Assembly (NCBI GenBank): GCA_032622095.1
Contig: CP136063.1
Location: 34,228,987 to 34,292,986, forward strand
Origin: Siphonodentalium dalli
Taxonomy: Eukaryota; Mollusca; Scaphopoda; Gadilida; Siphonodentaliidae
Direction: 5' to 3'
Length of the DNA stretch: 64,000 nucleotides
Under the pieces are notes generated by a model. That model did no database searches and was not told the origin of the DNA. It was given only the letters and a program-made list of their open reading frames with translations. Shown here piece by piece: positions 13,263 to 28,299 of the stretch. Made by a program: the position numbers and the translations under genes. The stretch's first letter is position 1, and each line of letters starts with the position of its first letter.

Positions 13263-14049
13263 TCAGTTAAATTTAATATAACATCTAAACTATAGAGCAT
13301 ATCACCACTATCATAATGTAATCAGTTATATTTAATATAACATCTAAACTATGAGCATATCACCACAATCATAATGTAATCAGTTATATTTAATATAACA
13401 TCTAAACTATAGAGCATATCAGCGTTATCATAATGTAATCAGTTATATTTAATATAACATCTAAACTATGGAGCATATCACCACTATCATACTGTAATCA
13501 GTTAAATTTAATATAACATATAAACTATAGAGCATATCAACACTATCATAATGTAATCAGTTATATTTAATATAACATCTAAACTATAGAGCATATCACC
13601 ACTATCATAATGTAATCAGTTATATTTAGTATAACATCTAAACTATGGAGCATATCACCACTATCATAATGTAATCAGTTATATTTAATATAATATCTAA
13701 ACTATAGAGCATATAAGTACAATCATAATGTAATCAGTTATATTTAATATAACATCTAAACTATAGAGCATATCACCACTATCATAATGTAATCAGTTAT
13801 ATTTAATATAATATCTAAACTATAGAGCATATCAGTACAATCATAATGTAATCAGTTAAATTTAATATAACATCTAAACTATGGAGCATATCACCACTAT
13901 CATACTGTAATCAGTTAAATTTAATATAACATATAAACTATAGAGCATATCACCACTATCATAATGTAATCAGTTATATTTAATATAACATCTAAACCAT
14001 GGTGCATATCACCACTATCATAATGTAATCAGTTATATTTAATATAACA

Positions 14050-17000
14050 TCTAAACTATAGAGCATATCACCACTATCATAATGTAATCAGTTATATTTA
14101 ATATAACATCTAAACTATGGAGCATATCACCACTATCATACTGTAATCAGTTATATTTAATATAACATATACACTATAGAGCATATCACCACTATCATAA
14201 TGTAATCAGTTATATTTAATATAACATCTAAAATATAGAGCATATCACCACTATCATAATTTAATCAGTTATATTTAATATAACATCTAAACTATAGAGC
14301 ATATCACCACTATCATAATTTAATCAGTTAAATTTAATATAACATCTAAACTATGGAGCATATCACCACTATCATACTGTAATCAGTTATATTTAATATA
14401 ACATCTAAACTATAGAGCATATCACGACAATCATAATGTAATCAGTTATATTTAATATAACATCTAATCTATAGAGCATATCACCACTATCATACTGTAA
14501 TCAGTTATATTTAATATAACATATACACTATAGAGCATATCACCACTATCATAATGTAATCAGTTATATTTAATATAACATCTAAACTATGGAGCATATC
14601 ACCACTATCATAATGTAATCAGTTATATTTAATATAACATCTAAACTATGGAGCATATCACCACTATCATAATGTAATCAGTTATATTTAATATAACATC
14701 TAAACTATAGAGCATATCACCACTATCATAATGTAATCAGTTAAATTTAATATAACATCTAAACTATAGAGCATATCACCACTATCATAATGTAATCAGT
14801 TATATTTAATATAACATCTATACTATGGAGCATATCACCACTATCATAATGTAATCAGTTATATTTAATATAACATCTAAACTATGGAGCATATCACCAC
14901 TATCATAATGTAATCAGTTATATTCAATATAATATCTAAACTATAGAGCATATCACTACAATCATAATGTAATCAGTTATATTTAATATAACATCTAAAC
15001 TATAGAGCATATCACCACTATAATAATGTAATCAGTTATATTTAATATAACATCTAATCTATAGAGCATATCACGACAATCATAATATAATCAGTTATAT
15101 TTAATATAACATCTAAACTATGAGCATATCACCACAATCATAATGTAATCAGTTATATTTAATATAACATCTAAACTATAGAGCATATCAGCGTTATCAT
15201 AATGTACTCAGTTATATTTAATATAACATCTAAACTATGGAGCATATCACCACTATCATACTGTAATCAGTTATATTTAATATAACATCTAAACTATGGA
15301 GCATATCACCACTATCATAATGTAATCAGTTATATTTAATATAACATCTAAACTATGGAGCATATCACCACTATCATACTGTAATCAGTTATATTTAATA
15401 TAACATATACACTATAGAGCATATCACCACTATCATAATGTAATCAGTTATATTTAATATAACATCTAAACTATAGAGCATATCACCACTATCATAATGT
15501 AATCAGTTAAATTTAATTTAACATCTAAACTATGGAGCATATCACCACTATCATACTGTAATCAGTTATATTTAATATAACATATACACTATAGAGCATA
15601 TCACCACAATCATAATGTAATCAGTTATATTTAATATAACATCTAAAATATAGAGCATATCACCACTATCATAATGTAATCAGTTATATTTAATATAACA
15701 TCTAAACTATAGAGCATATCACCACTATCATAATGTAATCAGTTATATTTAATATAACATCTAAACTATGGAGCATATCACCACTATCATACTGTAATCA
15801 GTTATATTTAATATAACATCTAAACTATAGAGCATATCACGACAATCATAATGTAATCAGTTATATTTAATATAACATCTAATCTATAGAGCATATCACC
15901 ACTATCATACTGTAATCAGTTATATTTAATATAACATATACACTATAGAGCATATCACCACTATCATAATGTAATCAGTTATATTTAATATAACATCTAA
16001 ACTATGGAGCATATCACCACTATCATAATGTAATCAGTTATATTTAATATAACATCTAAACTATGGAGCATATCACCACTATAATAATGTAATCAGTTAT
16101 ATTTAATATAACATCTAAACTATAGAGCATATCACCACTATCATAATGTAATCAGTTAAATTTAATATAACATCTAAACTATAGAGCATATCACCACTAT
16201 CATAATGTAATCAGTTATATTTAATATAACATCTATACTATGGAGCATATCACCACTATCATAATGTAATCAGTTATATTTAATATAACATCTAAACTAT
16301 GGAGCATATCACCACTATCATAATGTAATCAGTTATATTTAATATAATATCTAAACTATAGAGCATATCACTACAATCATAATGTAATCAGTTATATTTA
16401 ATATAACATCTAAACTATAGAGCATATCACCACTATAATAATGTAATCAGTTATATTTAATATAACATCTAATCTATAGAGCATATCACGACAATCATAA
16501 TATAATCAGTTATATTTAATATAACATCTAAACTATGAGCATATCACCACAATCATAATGTAATCAGTTATATTTAATATAACATCTAAACTATAGAGCA
16601 TATCAGCGTTATCATAATGTACTCAGTTATATTTAATATAACATCTAAACTATGGAGCATATCACCACTATCATACTGTAATCAGTTATATTTAATATAA
16701 CATCTAAACTATGGAGCATATCACCACTATCATAATGTAATCAGTTATATTTAATATAACATCTAAACTATGGAGCATATCACCACTATCATACTGTAAT
16801 CAGTTATATTTAATATAACATATACACTATAGAGCATATCACCACTATCATAATGTAATCAGTTATATTTAATATAACATCTAAACTATAGAGCATATCA
16901 CCACTATCATAATGTAATCAGTTAAATTTAATATAACATCTAAAATATGGAGCATATCACCACTATCATACTGTAATCAGTTATATTTAATATAACATAT

Positions 17001-17600
17001 ACACTATAGAGCATATCACCACTATCATAATGTAATCAGTTATATTTAATATAACATCTAAAATATAGAGCATATCACCACTATCATAATGTAATCAGTT
17101 ATATTTAATATAACATCTAAACTATAGAGCATATCACCACTATCATAATGTAATCAGTTAAATTTAATATAACATCTAAACTATGGAGCATATCACCACT
17201 ATCATACTGTAATCAGTTATATTTAATATAACATCTAAACTATAGAGCATATCACGACAATCATAATGTAATCAGTTATATTTAATATAACATCTAATCT
17301 ATAGAGCATATCACCACTATCATACTGTAATCAGTTATATTTAATATAACATATACACAATAGAGCATATCACCATTATCATAATGTAATCAGTTATATT
17401 TAATATAACATCTAAACTATGGAGCATATCACCACTATCATAATGTAATCAGTTATATTTAATATAACATCTAAACTATGGAGCATATCACCACTATCAT
17501 AATGTAATCAGTTTTATTTAATATAACATCTAAACTATAGAGCATATCACCACTATCATAATATAATCAGTTAAATTTAATATAACATCTAAACTATAGA
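14050..17600 (-). repeat. 24-monomer (1415-bp) higher-order repeat in block 2
   Basis: CTAAAATATAGAG occurs at 14228, 15643 and 17058, each 1415 bp apart. CTATACTATGG recurs at 14818 and 16233, and CAGCGTTATC followed by AATGTACTCAG recurs at 15189 and 16604, with the same offset. The stretch is therefore about 2.5 tandem copies of a 24-monomer unit. Limits are approximate, set where the rare variants stop matching. Confidence 0.85.
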
Positions 17601-17999
17601 GCATATCACCACTATCATAATGTAATCAGTTAAATTTAATATAACATCTAAACTATGGAGCATATCACCACTATCATACTGTAATCAGTTAAATTTAATA
17701 TAACATATAAACTATAGAGCATATCACCACTATCATAATGTAATCAGTTATATTTAATATAACATCTAAACTATGGAGCATATCACCACTATCATACTGT
17801 AATCAGTTAAATTTAATATAACATATAAACTATAGAGCATATCAACACTATCATAATGTAATCAGTTATATTTAATATAACATCTAAACTATAGAGCATA
17901 TCACCACTATCATAATGTAATCAGTTATATTTAATATAACATCTAAACTATGGAGCATATCACCACTATCATAATGTAATCAGTTATATTTAATATAAT

Positions 18000-20900
18000 A
18001 TCTAAACTATAGAGCATATAAGTACAATCATAATGTAATCAGTTATATTTAATATAACATCTAAACTATAGAGCATATCACCACTATCATAATGTAATCA
18101 GTTATATTTAATATAATATCTAAACTATAGAGCATATCAGTACAATCATAATGTAATCAGTTATATTTAATATAACATCTAAACTATAGAGCATATCACC
18201 ACTATCATAATGTAATCAGTTAAATTTAATATAACATCTAAACTATGGAGCATATCACCACTATCATACTGTAATCAGTTAAATTTAATATAACATATAA
18301 ACTATAGAGCATATCACCACTATCATAATGTAATCAGTTATATTTAATATAACATCTAAACCATGGTGCATATCACCACTATCATAATGTAATCAGTTAT
18401 ATTTAATATAACATCTAAACTATAGAGCATATCACCACTATCATAATGTAATCAGTTATATTTAATATAACATCTAAACTATGGAGCATATCACCACTAT
18501 CATAATGTAATCAGTTATATTTAATATAATATCTAAACTATAGAGCATATCACTACAATCATAATGTAATCAGTTATATTTAATATAACATCTAAACTAT
18601 AGAGCATATCACCACTATAATAATGTAATCAGTTATATTTAATATAACATCTAATCTATAGAGCATATCACGACAATCATAATATAATCAGTTATATTTA
18701 ATATAACATCTAAACTATGAGCATATCACCACAATCATAATGTAATCAGTTATATTTAATATAACATCTAAACTATAGAGGATATCAGCGTTATCATAAT
18801 GTAATCAGTTATATTTAATATAACATCTAAACTATGGAGCATATCACCACTATCATACTGTAATCAGTTATATTTAATATAACATCTAAACTATGGAGCA
18901 TATCACCACTATCATAATGTAATCAGTTATATTTAATATAACATCTAAACGATGGAGCATATCACCACAATCATAATGTAATCAGTTATATTTAATATAA
19001 CATCCAAACTATGGAGCATATCAACTCAATCATAATGTAATAAGTTATATTTAATATGACATATAAACTATGGAGCATATCAACTCAATCATAATGTAAT
19101 CAGTTATATTTAATATAACATTTAAACTAAGGAGTATATCGCCTCAATCATAATGTAATCGGTTATATTTAATATAACATCTAAACTATGGAGCATATCA
19201 CCTATATCATAATGTAATCAGTTATATTTAATGTAACATCTAAACTATAGAGCATATCACCACTATCATAATGTAATCAGTTAAATTTAATATAACATCT
19301 AAACTATGGAGCATATCACCACTATCATACTGTAATCAGTTATATTTAATATAACATATACACTATAGAGCATATCACCACTATCATAATGTAATCAGTT
19401 ATATTTAATATAACATCTAAACTATAGAGCATATCACTACTATTATAATGTAATCAGTTATATTTAATATAACATCTAAACTATAGAGCATATCACCACT
19501 ATCATAATGTAATCAGTTATATTTAATATAATATCTAAACTATTGAGCATATCACCACTATCATAATGTAATCAGTTATATTTAATATAACATATACACT
19601 ATAGAGCATATCACCACTATCATAATGTAATCAGTTATATTTAATATAACATATAAACTATGGAGCATATCACCACTATCATAATGTAATCAGTTATATT
19701 TAATATAACATCTAAACTATGGAGCATATCACCACTATCATAATGTAATCAGTTATATTTAATATAACATCTAAACTATAGAGCATATCACCACTATCAT
19801 AATGTAATCAGTTAAATTTAATATAACATCTAAACTATAGAGCATATCACCACTATCATAATGTAATCAGTTATATTTAATATAACATCTAAACTATGGA
19901 GCATATCACCACTATCATACTGTAATCAGTTAAATTTAATATAACATATAAACTATAGAGCATATCACCACTATCATAATGTAATCAGTTATATTTAATA
20001 TAACATCTAAACTATGGAGCATATCACCACTATCATACTGTAATCAGTTAAATTTAATATAACATATAAACTATAGAGCATATCAACACTATCATAATGT
20101 AATCAGTTATATTTAATATAACATCTAAACTATAGAGCATATCACCACTATCATAATGTAATCAGTTATATTTAATATAACATCTAAACTATGGAGCATA
20201 TCACCACTATCATAATGTGATCAGTTATATTTAATATAATATCTAAACTATAGAGCATATAAGTACAATCATAATGTAATCAGTTATATTTAATATAACA
20301 TCTAAACTATAGAGCATATCACCACTATCATAATGTAATCAGTTATATTTAATATAATATCTAAACTATAGAGCATATCAGTACAATCATAATGTAATCA
20401 GTTATATTTAATATAACATCTAAACTATAGAGCATATCACCACTATCATAATGTAATCAGTTAAATTTAATATAACATCTAAACTATGGAGCATATCACC
20501 ACTATCATACTGTAATCAGTTAAATTTAATATAACATATAAACTATAGAGCATATCACCACTATCATAATGTAATCAGTTATATTTAATATAACATCTAA
20601 ACCATGGTGCATATCACCACTATCATAATGTAATCAGTTATATTTAATATAACATCTAAACTATAGAGCATATCACCACTATCATAATGTAATCAGTTAT
20701 ATTTAATATAACATCTAAACTATGGAGCATATCACCACTATCATAATGTAATCAGTTATATTTAATATAATATCTAAACTATAGAGCATATCACTACAAT
20801 CATAATGTAATCAGTTATATTTAATATAACATCTAAACTATAGAGCATATCACCACTATAATAATGTAATCAGTTATATTTAATATAACATCTAATCTAT

Positions 20901-23900
20901 AGAGCATATCACGACAATCATAATATAATCCGTTATATTTAATATAACATCTAAACTATGAGCATATCACCACAATCATAATGTAATCAGTTATATTTAA
21001 TATAACATCTAAACTATAGAGCATATCAGCGTTATCATAATGTAATCAGTTATATTTAATATAACATCTAAACTATGGAGCATATCACCACTATCATACT
21101 GTAATCAGTTAAATTTAATATAACATATAAACTATAGAGCATATCAACACTATCATAATGTAATCAGTTAAATTTAATATAACATCTAAACTAAAGAGCA
21201 TATCAACACTATCATAATGTAATCAGTTATATTTAATATAACATCTAAACTATAGAGCATATCACCACTATCATAATGTAATCAGTTATATTTAATATAA
21301 CATCTAAACTATGGAGCATATCACCACTATCATAATGTAATCAGTTATATTTAATATAATATCTAAACTATAGAGCATATAAGTATAATCATAATGTAAT
21401 CAGTTATATTTAATATAACATCTAAACTATAGAGCATATCACCACTATCATAATGTAATCAGTTATATTTAATATAACATCTAAACTATGGAGCATATCA
21501 CCACTATCATAATGTAATCAGTTATATTTAATATAATATCTAAACTATAGAGCATATAAGTACAATCATAATGTAATCAGTTATATTTAATATAACATCT
21601 AAACTATAGAGCATATCACCACTATCATAATGTAATCAGTTATATTTAATATAATATCTAAACTATAGAGCATATCAGTACAATCATAATGTAATCAGTT
21701 ATATTTAATATAACATCTAAACTATAGAGCATATCACCACTATCATAATGTAATCAGTTAAATTTAATATAACATCTAAACTATGGAGCATATCACCACT
21801 ATCATACTGTAATCAGTTAAATTTAATATAACATATAAACTATAGAGCATATCACCACTATCATAATGTAATCAGTTATATTTAATATAACATCTAAACC
21901 ATGGTGCATATCACCACTATCATAATGTAATCAGTTATATTTAATATAACATCTAAACTATAGAGCATATCACCACTATCATAATGTAATCAGTTATATT
22001 TAATATAACATCTAAACTATGGAGCATATCACCACTATCATAATGTAATCAGTTATATTTAATATAATATCTAAACTATAGAGCATATCACTACAATCAT
22101 AATGTAATCAGTTATATTTAATATAACATCTAAACTATAGAGCATATCACCACTATAATAATGTAATCAGTTATATTTAATATAACATCTAATCTATAGA
22201 GCATATCACGACAATCATAATATAATCAGTTATATTTAATATAACATCTAAACTATGAGCATATCACCACAATCATAATGTAATCAGTTATATTTAATAT
22301 AACATCTAAACTATAGAGCATATCAGCGTTATCATAATGTAATCAGTTATATTTAATATAACATCTAAACTATGGAGCATATCACCACTATCATACTGTA
22401 ATCAGTTATATTTAATATAACATCTAAACTATGGAGCATATCACCACTATCATAATGTAATCAGTTATATTTAATATAACATCTAAACGATGGAGCATAT
22501 CACCACAATCATAATGTAATCAGTTATATTTAATATAACATCCAAACTATGGAGCATATCAACTCAATCATAATGTAATAAGTTATATTTAATATGACAT
22601 ATAAACTATGGAGCATATCAACTCAATCATAATGTAATCAGTTATATTTAATATAACATTTAAACTAAGGAGTATATCGCCTCAATCATAATGTAATCGG
22701 TTATATTTAATATAACATCTAAACTATGGAGCATATCACCTATATCATAATGTAATCAGTTATATTTAATATAACATCTAAACTATAGAGCATATCACCA
22801 CTATCATAATGTAATCAGTTAAATTTAATATAACATCTAAACTATGGAGCATATCACCACTATCATACTGTAATCAGTTATATTTAATATAACATATACA
22901 CTATAGAGCATATCACCACTATCATAATGTAATCAGTTATATTTAATATAACATCTAAACTATAGAGCATATCACTACTATCATAATGTAATCAGTTATA
23001 TTTAATATAACATCTAAACTATAGAGCATATCACCACTATCATAATGTAATCAGTTATATTTAATATAATATCTAAACTATAGAGCATATCACCACTATC
23101 ATAATGTAATCAGTTATATTTAATATAACATATACACTATGGAGCATATCACCACTATCATAATGTAATCAGTTATATTTAATATAACATCTAAACTATG
23201 GAGCATATCACCACTATCATAATGTAATCAGTTATATTTAATATAACATCTAAACTATAAAGCATATCACCACTATCATAATGTAATCAGTTAAATTTAA
23301 TATAACATCTAAACTATAGAGCATATCACCACTATCATAAGGTAATCAGTTATATTTAATATAACATCTAAACTATGGAGCATATCACCACTATCATACT
23401 GTAATCAGTTAAATTTAATATAACATATAAACTATAGAGCATATCACCACTATCATAATGTAATAAGTTATATTTAATATAACATCTAAACTATGGAGCA
23501 TATCACCACTATCATACTGTAATCAGTTAAATTTAATATAACATATAAACTATAGAGCATATCAACACTATCATAATGTAATCAGTTATATTTAATATAA
23601 CATCTAAACTATAGAGCATATCACCACTATCATAATGTAATCAGTTATATTTAATATAACATCTAAACTATGGAGCATATCACCACTATCATAATGTAAT
23701 CAGTTATATTTAATATAATATCTAAACTATAGAGCATATAAGTACAATCATAATGTAATCAGTTATATTTAATATAACATCTAAACTATAGAGCATATCA
23801 CCACTATCATAATGTAATCAGTTATATTTAATATAATATCTAAACTATAGAGCATATCAGTACAATCATAATGTAATCAGTTATATTTAATATAACATCT

Positions 23901-24600
23901 AAACTATAGAGCATATCACCACTATCATAATGTAATCAGTTAAATTTAATATAACATCTAAACTATGGAGCATATCACCACTATCATACTGTAATCAGTT
24001 AAATTTAATATAACATATACACTATAGAGCATATCACCACTATCATAATGTAATCAGTTATATTTAATATAACATCTAAACCATGGTGCATATCACCAAT
24101 ATCATAATGTAATCAGTTATATTTAATATAACATCTAAACTATAGAGCATATCACCACTATCATAATGTAATCAGTTATATTTAATATAACATCTAAACT
24201 ATGGAGCATATCACCACTATCATAATGTAATCAGTTATATTTAATATAATATCTAAACTATAGAGCATATCACTACAATCATAATGTAATCAGTTATATT
24301 TAATATAACATCTAAACTATAGAGCATATCACCACTATAATAATGTAATCAGTTATATTTAATATAACATCTAATCTATAGAGCATATCACGACAATCAT
24401 AATATAATCCGTTATATTTAATATAACATCTAAACTATGAGCATATCACCACAATCATAATGTAATCAGTTATATTTAATATAACATCTAAACTATAGAG
24501 CATATCAGCGTTATCATAATGTAATCAGTTATATTTAATATAACATCTAAACTATGGAGCATATCACCACTATCATACTGTAATCAGTTAAATTTAATAC
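18000..24600 (-). repeat. ~60-monomer (3538-bp) higher-order repeat in block 2
   Basis: ACCATGGTGC occurs at 18360 and 21898 and CATCCAAACT at 19001 and 22539; both offsets are 3538 bp (60 monomers less two bases). A related 59-monomer offset of 3479 bp links 20601 to 24080. The difference of one monomer shows that single-monomer gain or loss occurred between duplication rounds. Ends are approximate. Confidence 0.8.
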
Positions 24601-27600
24601 AACATATAAACTATAGAGCATATCAACACTATCATAATGTAATCAGTTAAATTTAATATAACATCTAAACTATAGAGCATATCAACACTATCATAATGTA
24701 ATCAGTTATATTTAATATAACATCTAAACTATAGAGCATATCACCACTATCATAATGTAATCAGTTATATTTAATATAACATCTAAACTACGGAGCATAT
24801 CACCACTATCATAATGTAATCAGTTATATTTAATATAATATCTAAACTATAGAGCATATAAGTATAATCATAATGTAATCAGTTATATTTAATATAACAT
24901 CTAAACTATAGAGCATATCACCACTATCATAATGTAATCAGTTATATTTAATATAATATCTAAACTATAGAGCATATCAGTACAATCATAATGTAATCAG
25001 TTATATTTAATATATCATCTAAACTATAGAGCATATCACCACTATCATAATGTAATCAGTTAAATTTAATATAACATCTAAACTATGGAGCATATCACCA
25101 CTATCATACTGTAATCAGTTAAATTTAATATAACATATAAACTATAGAGCATATCACCACTATCATAATGTAATCAGTTATATTTAATATAACATCTAAA
25201 CCATGGTGCATATCACCACTATCATAATGTAATCAGTTATATTTAATATAACATATACACTATAGTGCATATCACCAATATCATAATGTAATCAGTTATA
25301 TTTAATATAACATCTAAACTATGGAGCATATCACCACTATCATTATGTAATCAGTTATATTTAATATAACATCTAAACTATGGAGCATATCACCACTATC
25401 ATAATGTAATCAGTTATATTTAATATAACATCTAAACTATAGAGCATATCACCACTATCATAATGTAATCAGTTAAATTTAATATAACATCTAAACTATA
25501 GAGCATATCACCACTATCATAAGGTAATCAGTTATATTTAATATAACATCTAAACTATGGAGCATATCACCACTATCATACTGTAATCAGTTAAATTTAA
25601 TATAACATATAAACTATAGAGCATATCACCACTATCATAATGTAATCAGTTATATTTAATATAACATCTAAACTATGGAGCATATCACCACTATCATACT
25701 GTAATCAGTTAAATTTAATATAACATATAAACTATAGAGCATATCAACACTATCATAATGTAATCAGTTATATTTAATATAACATCTAAACTATAGAGCA
25801 TATCACCACTATCATAATGTAATCAGTTATATTTAATATAACATCTAAACTATGGAGCATATCACCACTATCATAATGTAATCAGTTATATTTAATATAA
25901 TATCTAAACTATAGAGCATATAAGTACAATCATAATGTAATCAGTTATATTTAATATAACATCTAAACTATAGAGCATATCACCACTATCATAATGTAAT
26001 CAGTTATATTTAATATAATATCTAAACTATAGAGCATATCAGTACAATCATAATGTAATCAGTTATATTTAATATAACATCTAAACTATAGAGCATATCA
26101 CCACTATCATAATGTAATCAGTTAAATTTAATATAACATCTAAACTATGGAGCATATCACCACTATCATACTGTAATCAGTTAAATTTAATATAACATAT
26201 ACACTATAGAGCATATCACCACTATCATAATGTAATCAGTTATATTTAATATAACATCTAAACCATGGTGCATATCACCACTATCATAATGTAATCAGTT
26301 ATATTTAATATAACATCTAAACTATAGAGCATATCACCACTATCATAATGTAATCAGTTATATTTAATATAACATCTAAACTATGGAGCATATCACCACT
26401 ATCATAATGTAATCAGTTATATTTAATATAATATCTAAACTATAGAGCATATCACTACAATCATAATGTAATCAGTTATATTTAATATAACATCTAAACT
26501 ATAGAGCATATCACCACTATAATAATGTAATCAGTTATATTTAATATAACATCTAATCTATAGAGCATATCACGACAATCATAATATAATCCGTTATATT
26601 TAATATAACATCTAAACTATAAGCATATCACCACAATCATAATGTAATCAGTTATATTTAATATAACATCTAAACTATAGAGCATATTAGCGTTATCATA
26701 ATGTAATCAGTTATATTTAATATAACATCTAAACTATGGAGCATATCACCACTATCATACTGTAATCAGTTAAATTTAATATAACATATAAACTATAGAG
26801 CATATCAACACTATCATAATGTAATCAGTTAAATTTAATATAACATCTAAACTATAGAGCATATCAACACTATCATAATGTAATCAGTTATATTTAATAT
26901 AACATCTAAACTATAGAGCATATCACCACTATCATAATGTAATCAGTTATATTTAATATAACATCTAAACTATGGAGCATATCACCACTATCATAATGTA
27001 ATCAGTTATATTTAATATAATATCTAAACTATAGAGCATATAAGTATAATCATAATGTAATCAGTTATATTTAATATAACATCTAAACTATAGAGCATAT
27101 CACCACTATCATAATGTAATCAGTTATATTTAATATAATATCTAAACTATAGAGCATATCAGTACAATCATAATGTAATCAGTTATATTTAATATAACAT
27201 CTAAACTATAGAGCATATCACCACTATCATAATGTAATCAGTTAAATTTAATATAACATCTAAACTATGGAGCATATCACCACTATCATACTGTAATCAG
27301 TTAAATTTAATATAACATATAAACTATAGAGCATATCACCACTATCATAATGTAATCAGTTATATTTAATATAACATCTAAACCATGGTGCATATCACCA
27401 CTATCATAATGTAATCAGTTATATTTAATATAACATCTAAACTATAGAGCATATCACCACTATCATAATGTAATCAGTTATATTTAATATAACATCTAAA
27501 CTATGGAGCATATCACCACTATCATAATGTAATCAGTTATATTTAATATAATATCTAAACTATAGAGCATATCACTACAATCATAATGTAATCAGTTATA

Positions 27601-27700
27601 TTTAATATAACATCTAAACTATAGAGCATATCACCACTATAATAATGTAATCAGTTATATTTAATATAACATCTAATCTATAGAGCATATCACGACAATC
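23700..27700 (-). repeat. 37-monomer (2182-bp) higher-order repeat in block 2
   Basis: ACCATGGTGC occurs at 24080, 25200, 26262 and 27382, with alternating spacings of 1120 and 1062 bp (19 and 18 monomers), giving a 2182-bp compound unit. The CAGCG/TAGCG variant at 24506 and 26688 has the same 2182-bp offset. This looks like a younger amplification built from a subset of the 60-monomer unit. Confidence 0.8.
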
Positions 27701-28299
27701 ATTATGATAGTGGTGATATGCTCTATAGTTTAAATGTTATATTAAATATAACTGATTACAGTATGATAGTGGTGATATGCTCCATAGTTTAGATGTTATA
27801 TTAAATATAACTGACTACATTATGACAGTGGTGATATGCTCCATAGTTTAGATGTTATATTAAATATAACTGATTACATTATGATTGTGGTGATATGCTC
27901 ATAGTTTAGATGTTATATTAAATATAACTGATTACATTTTGATAGTGGTGATATGCTCCATAGTTTAGATGTTATATTAAATTTAACCGATTACATTATG
28001 ATAGTGGTGATATGCTCTATAGTTTAGATGTTATATAAAATATAACTGATTACATTACGATAGTGGAGATATGCTCTATAGTTTAGATGTTATATTAAAT
28101 ATAACTGATTACATTATGATTGTAGTAATATGCTCTATAGTTTAGATATTATATTAAATATAACTGATTACATTATGATAGTGGTGATATGCTCTATAGA
28201 TTAGATGTTATATTAAATATAACTGATTACATTATGATTGTGGTGATATGCTCCATAGTTTAGATGTTATATTAAATTTAACTGATTACATTATTATAG

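Larger units (their letters stand above)
13263..27702 (-). repeat. 59-bp satellite array, inverted block 2
   Basis: The same monomer family as the flanking blocks but entirely on the opposite strand, about 245 copies over 14.4 kb. In window orientation the landmarks read GAGCATATCACCACTATC, ATAATGTAATCAG and GTTATATTTAATATAAC. Both ends are abrupt orientation switches. The block shares diagnostic variant runs (for example the reverse complement of the CATCGTTTAG / GTTTGGATG / TTATTACATT series, at about 18945-19180 and 22485-22715) with blocks 1 and 3, so it derives from the same higher-order source. Confidence 0.98.

Noticed and set aside
13263-27702. Inverted block as a simple fold-back sequencing or assembly artefact
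   Set aside because: The monomer variants on either side of both junctions are not mirror images, as they would be in a fold-back read. Other misassembly cannot be excluded without reads.
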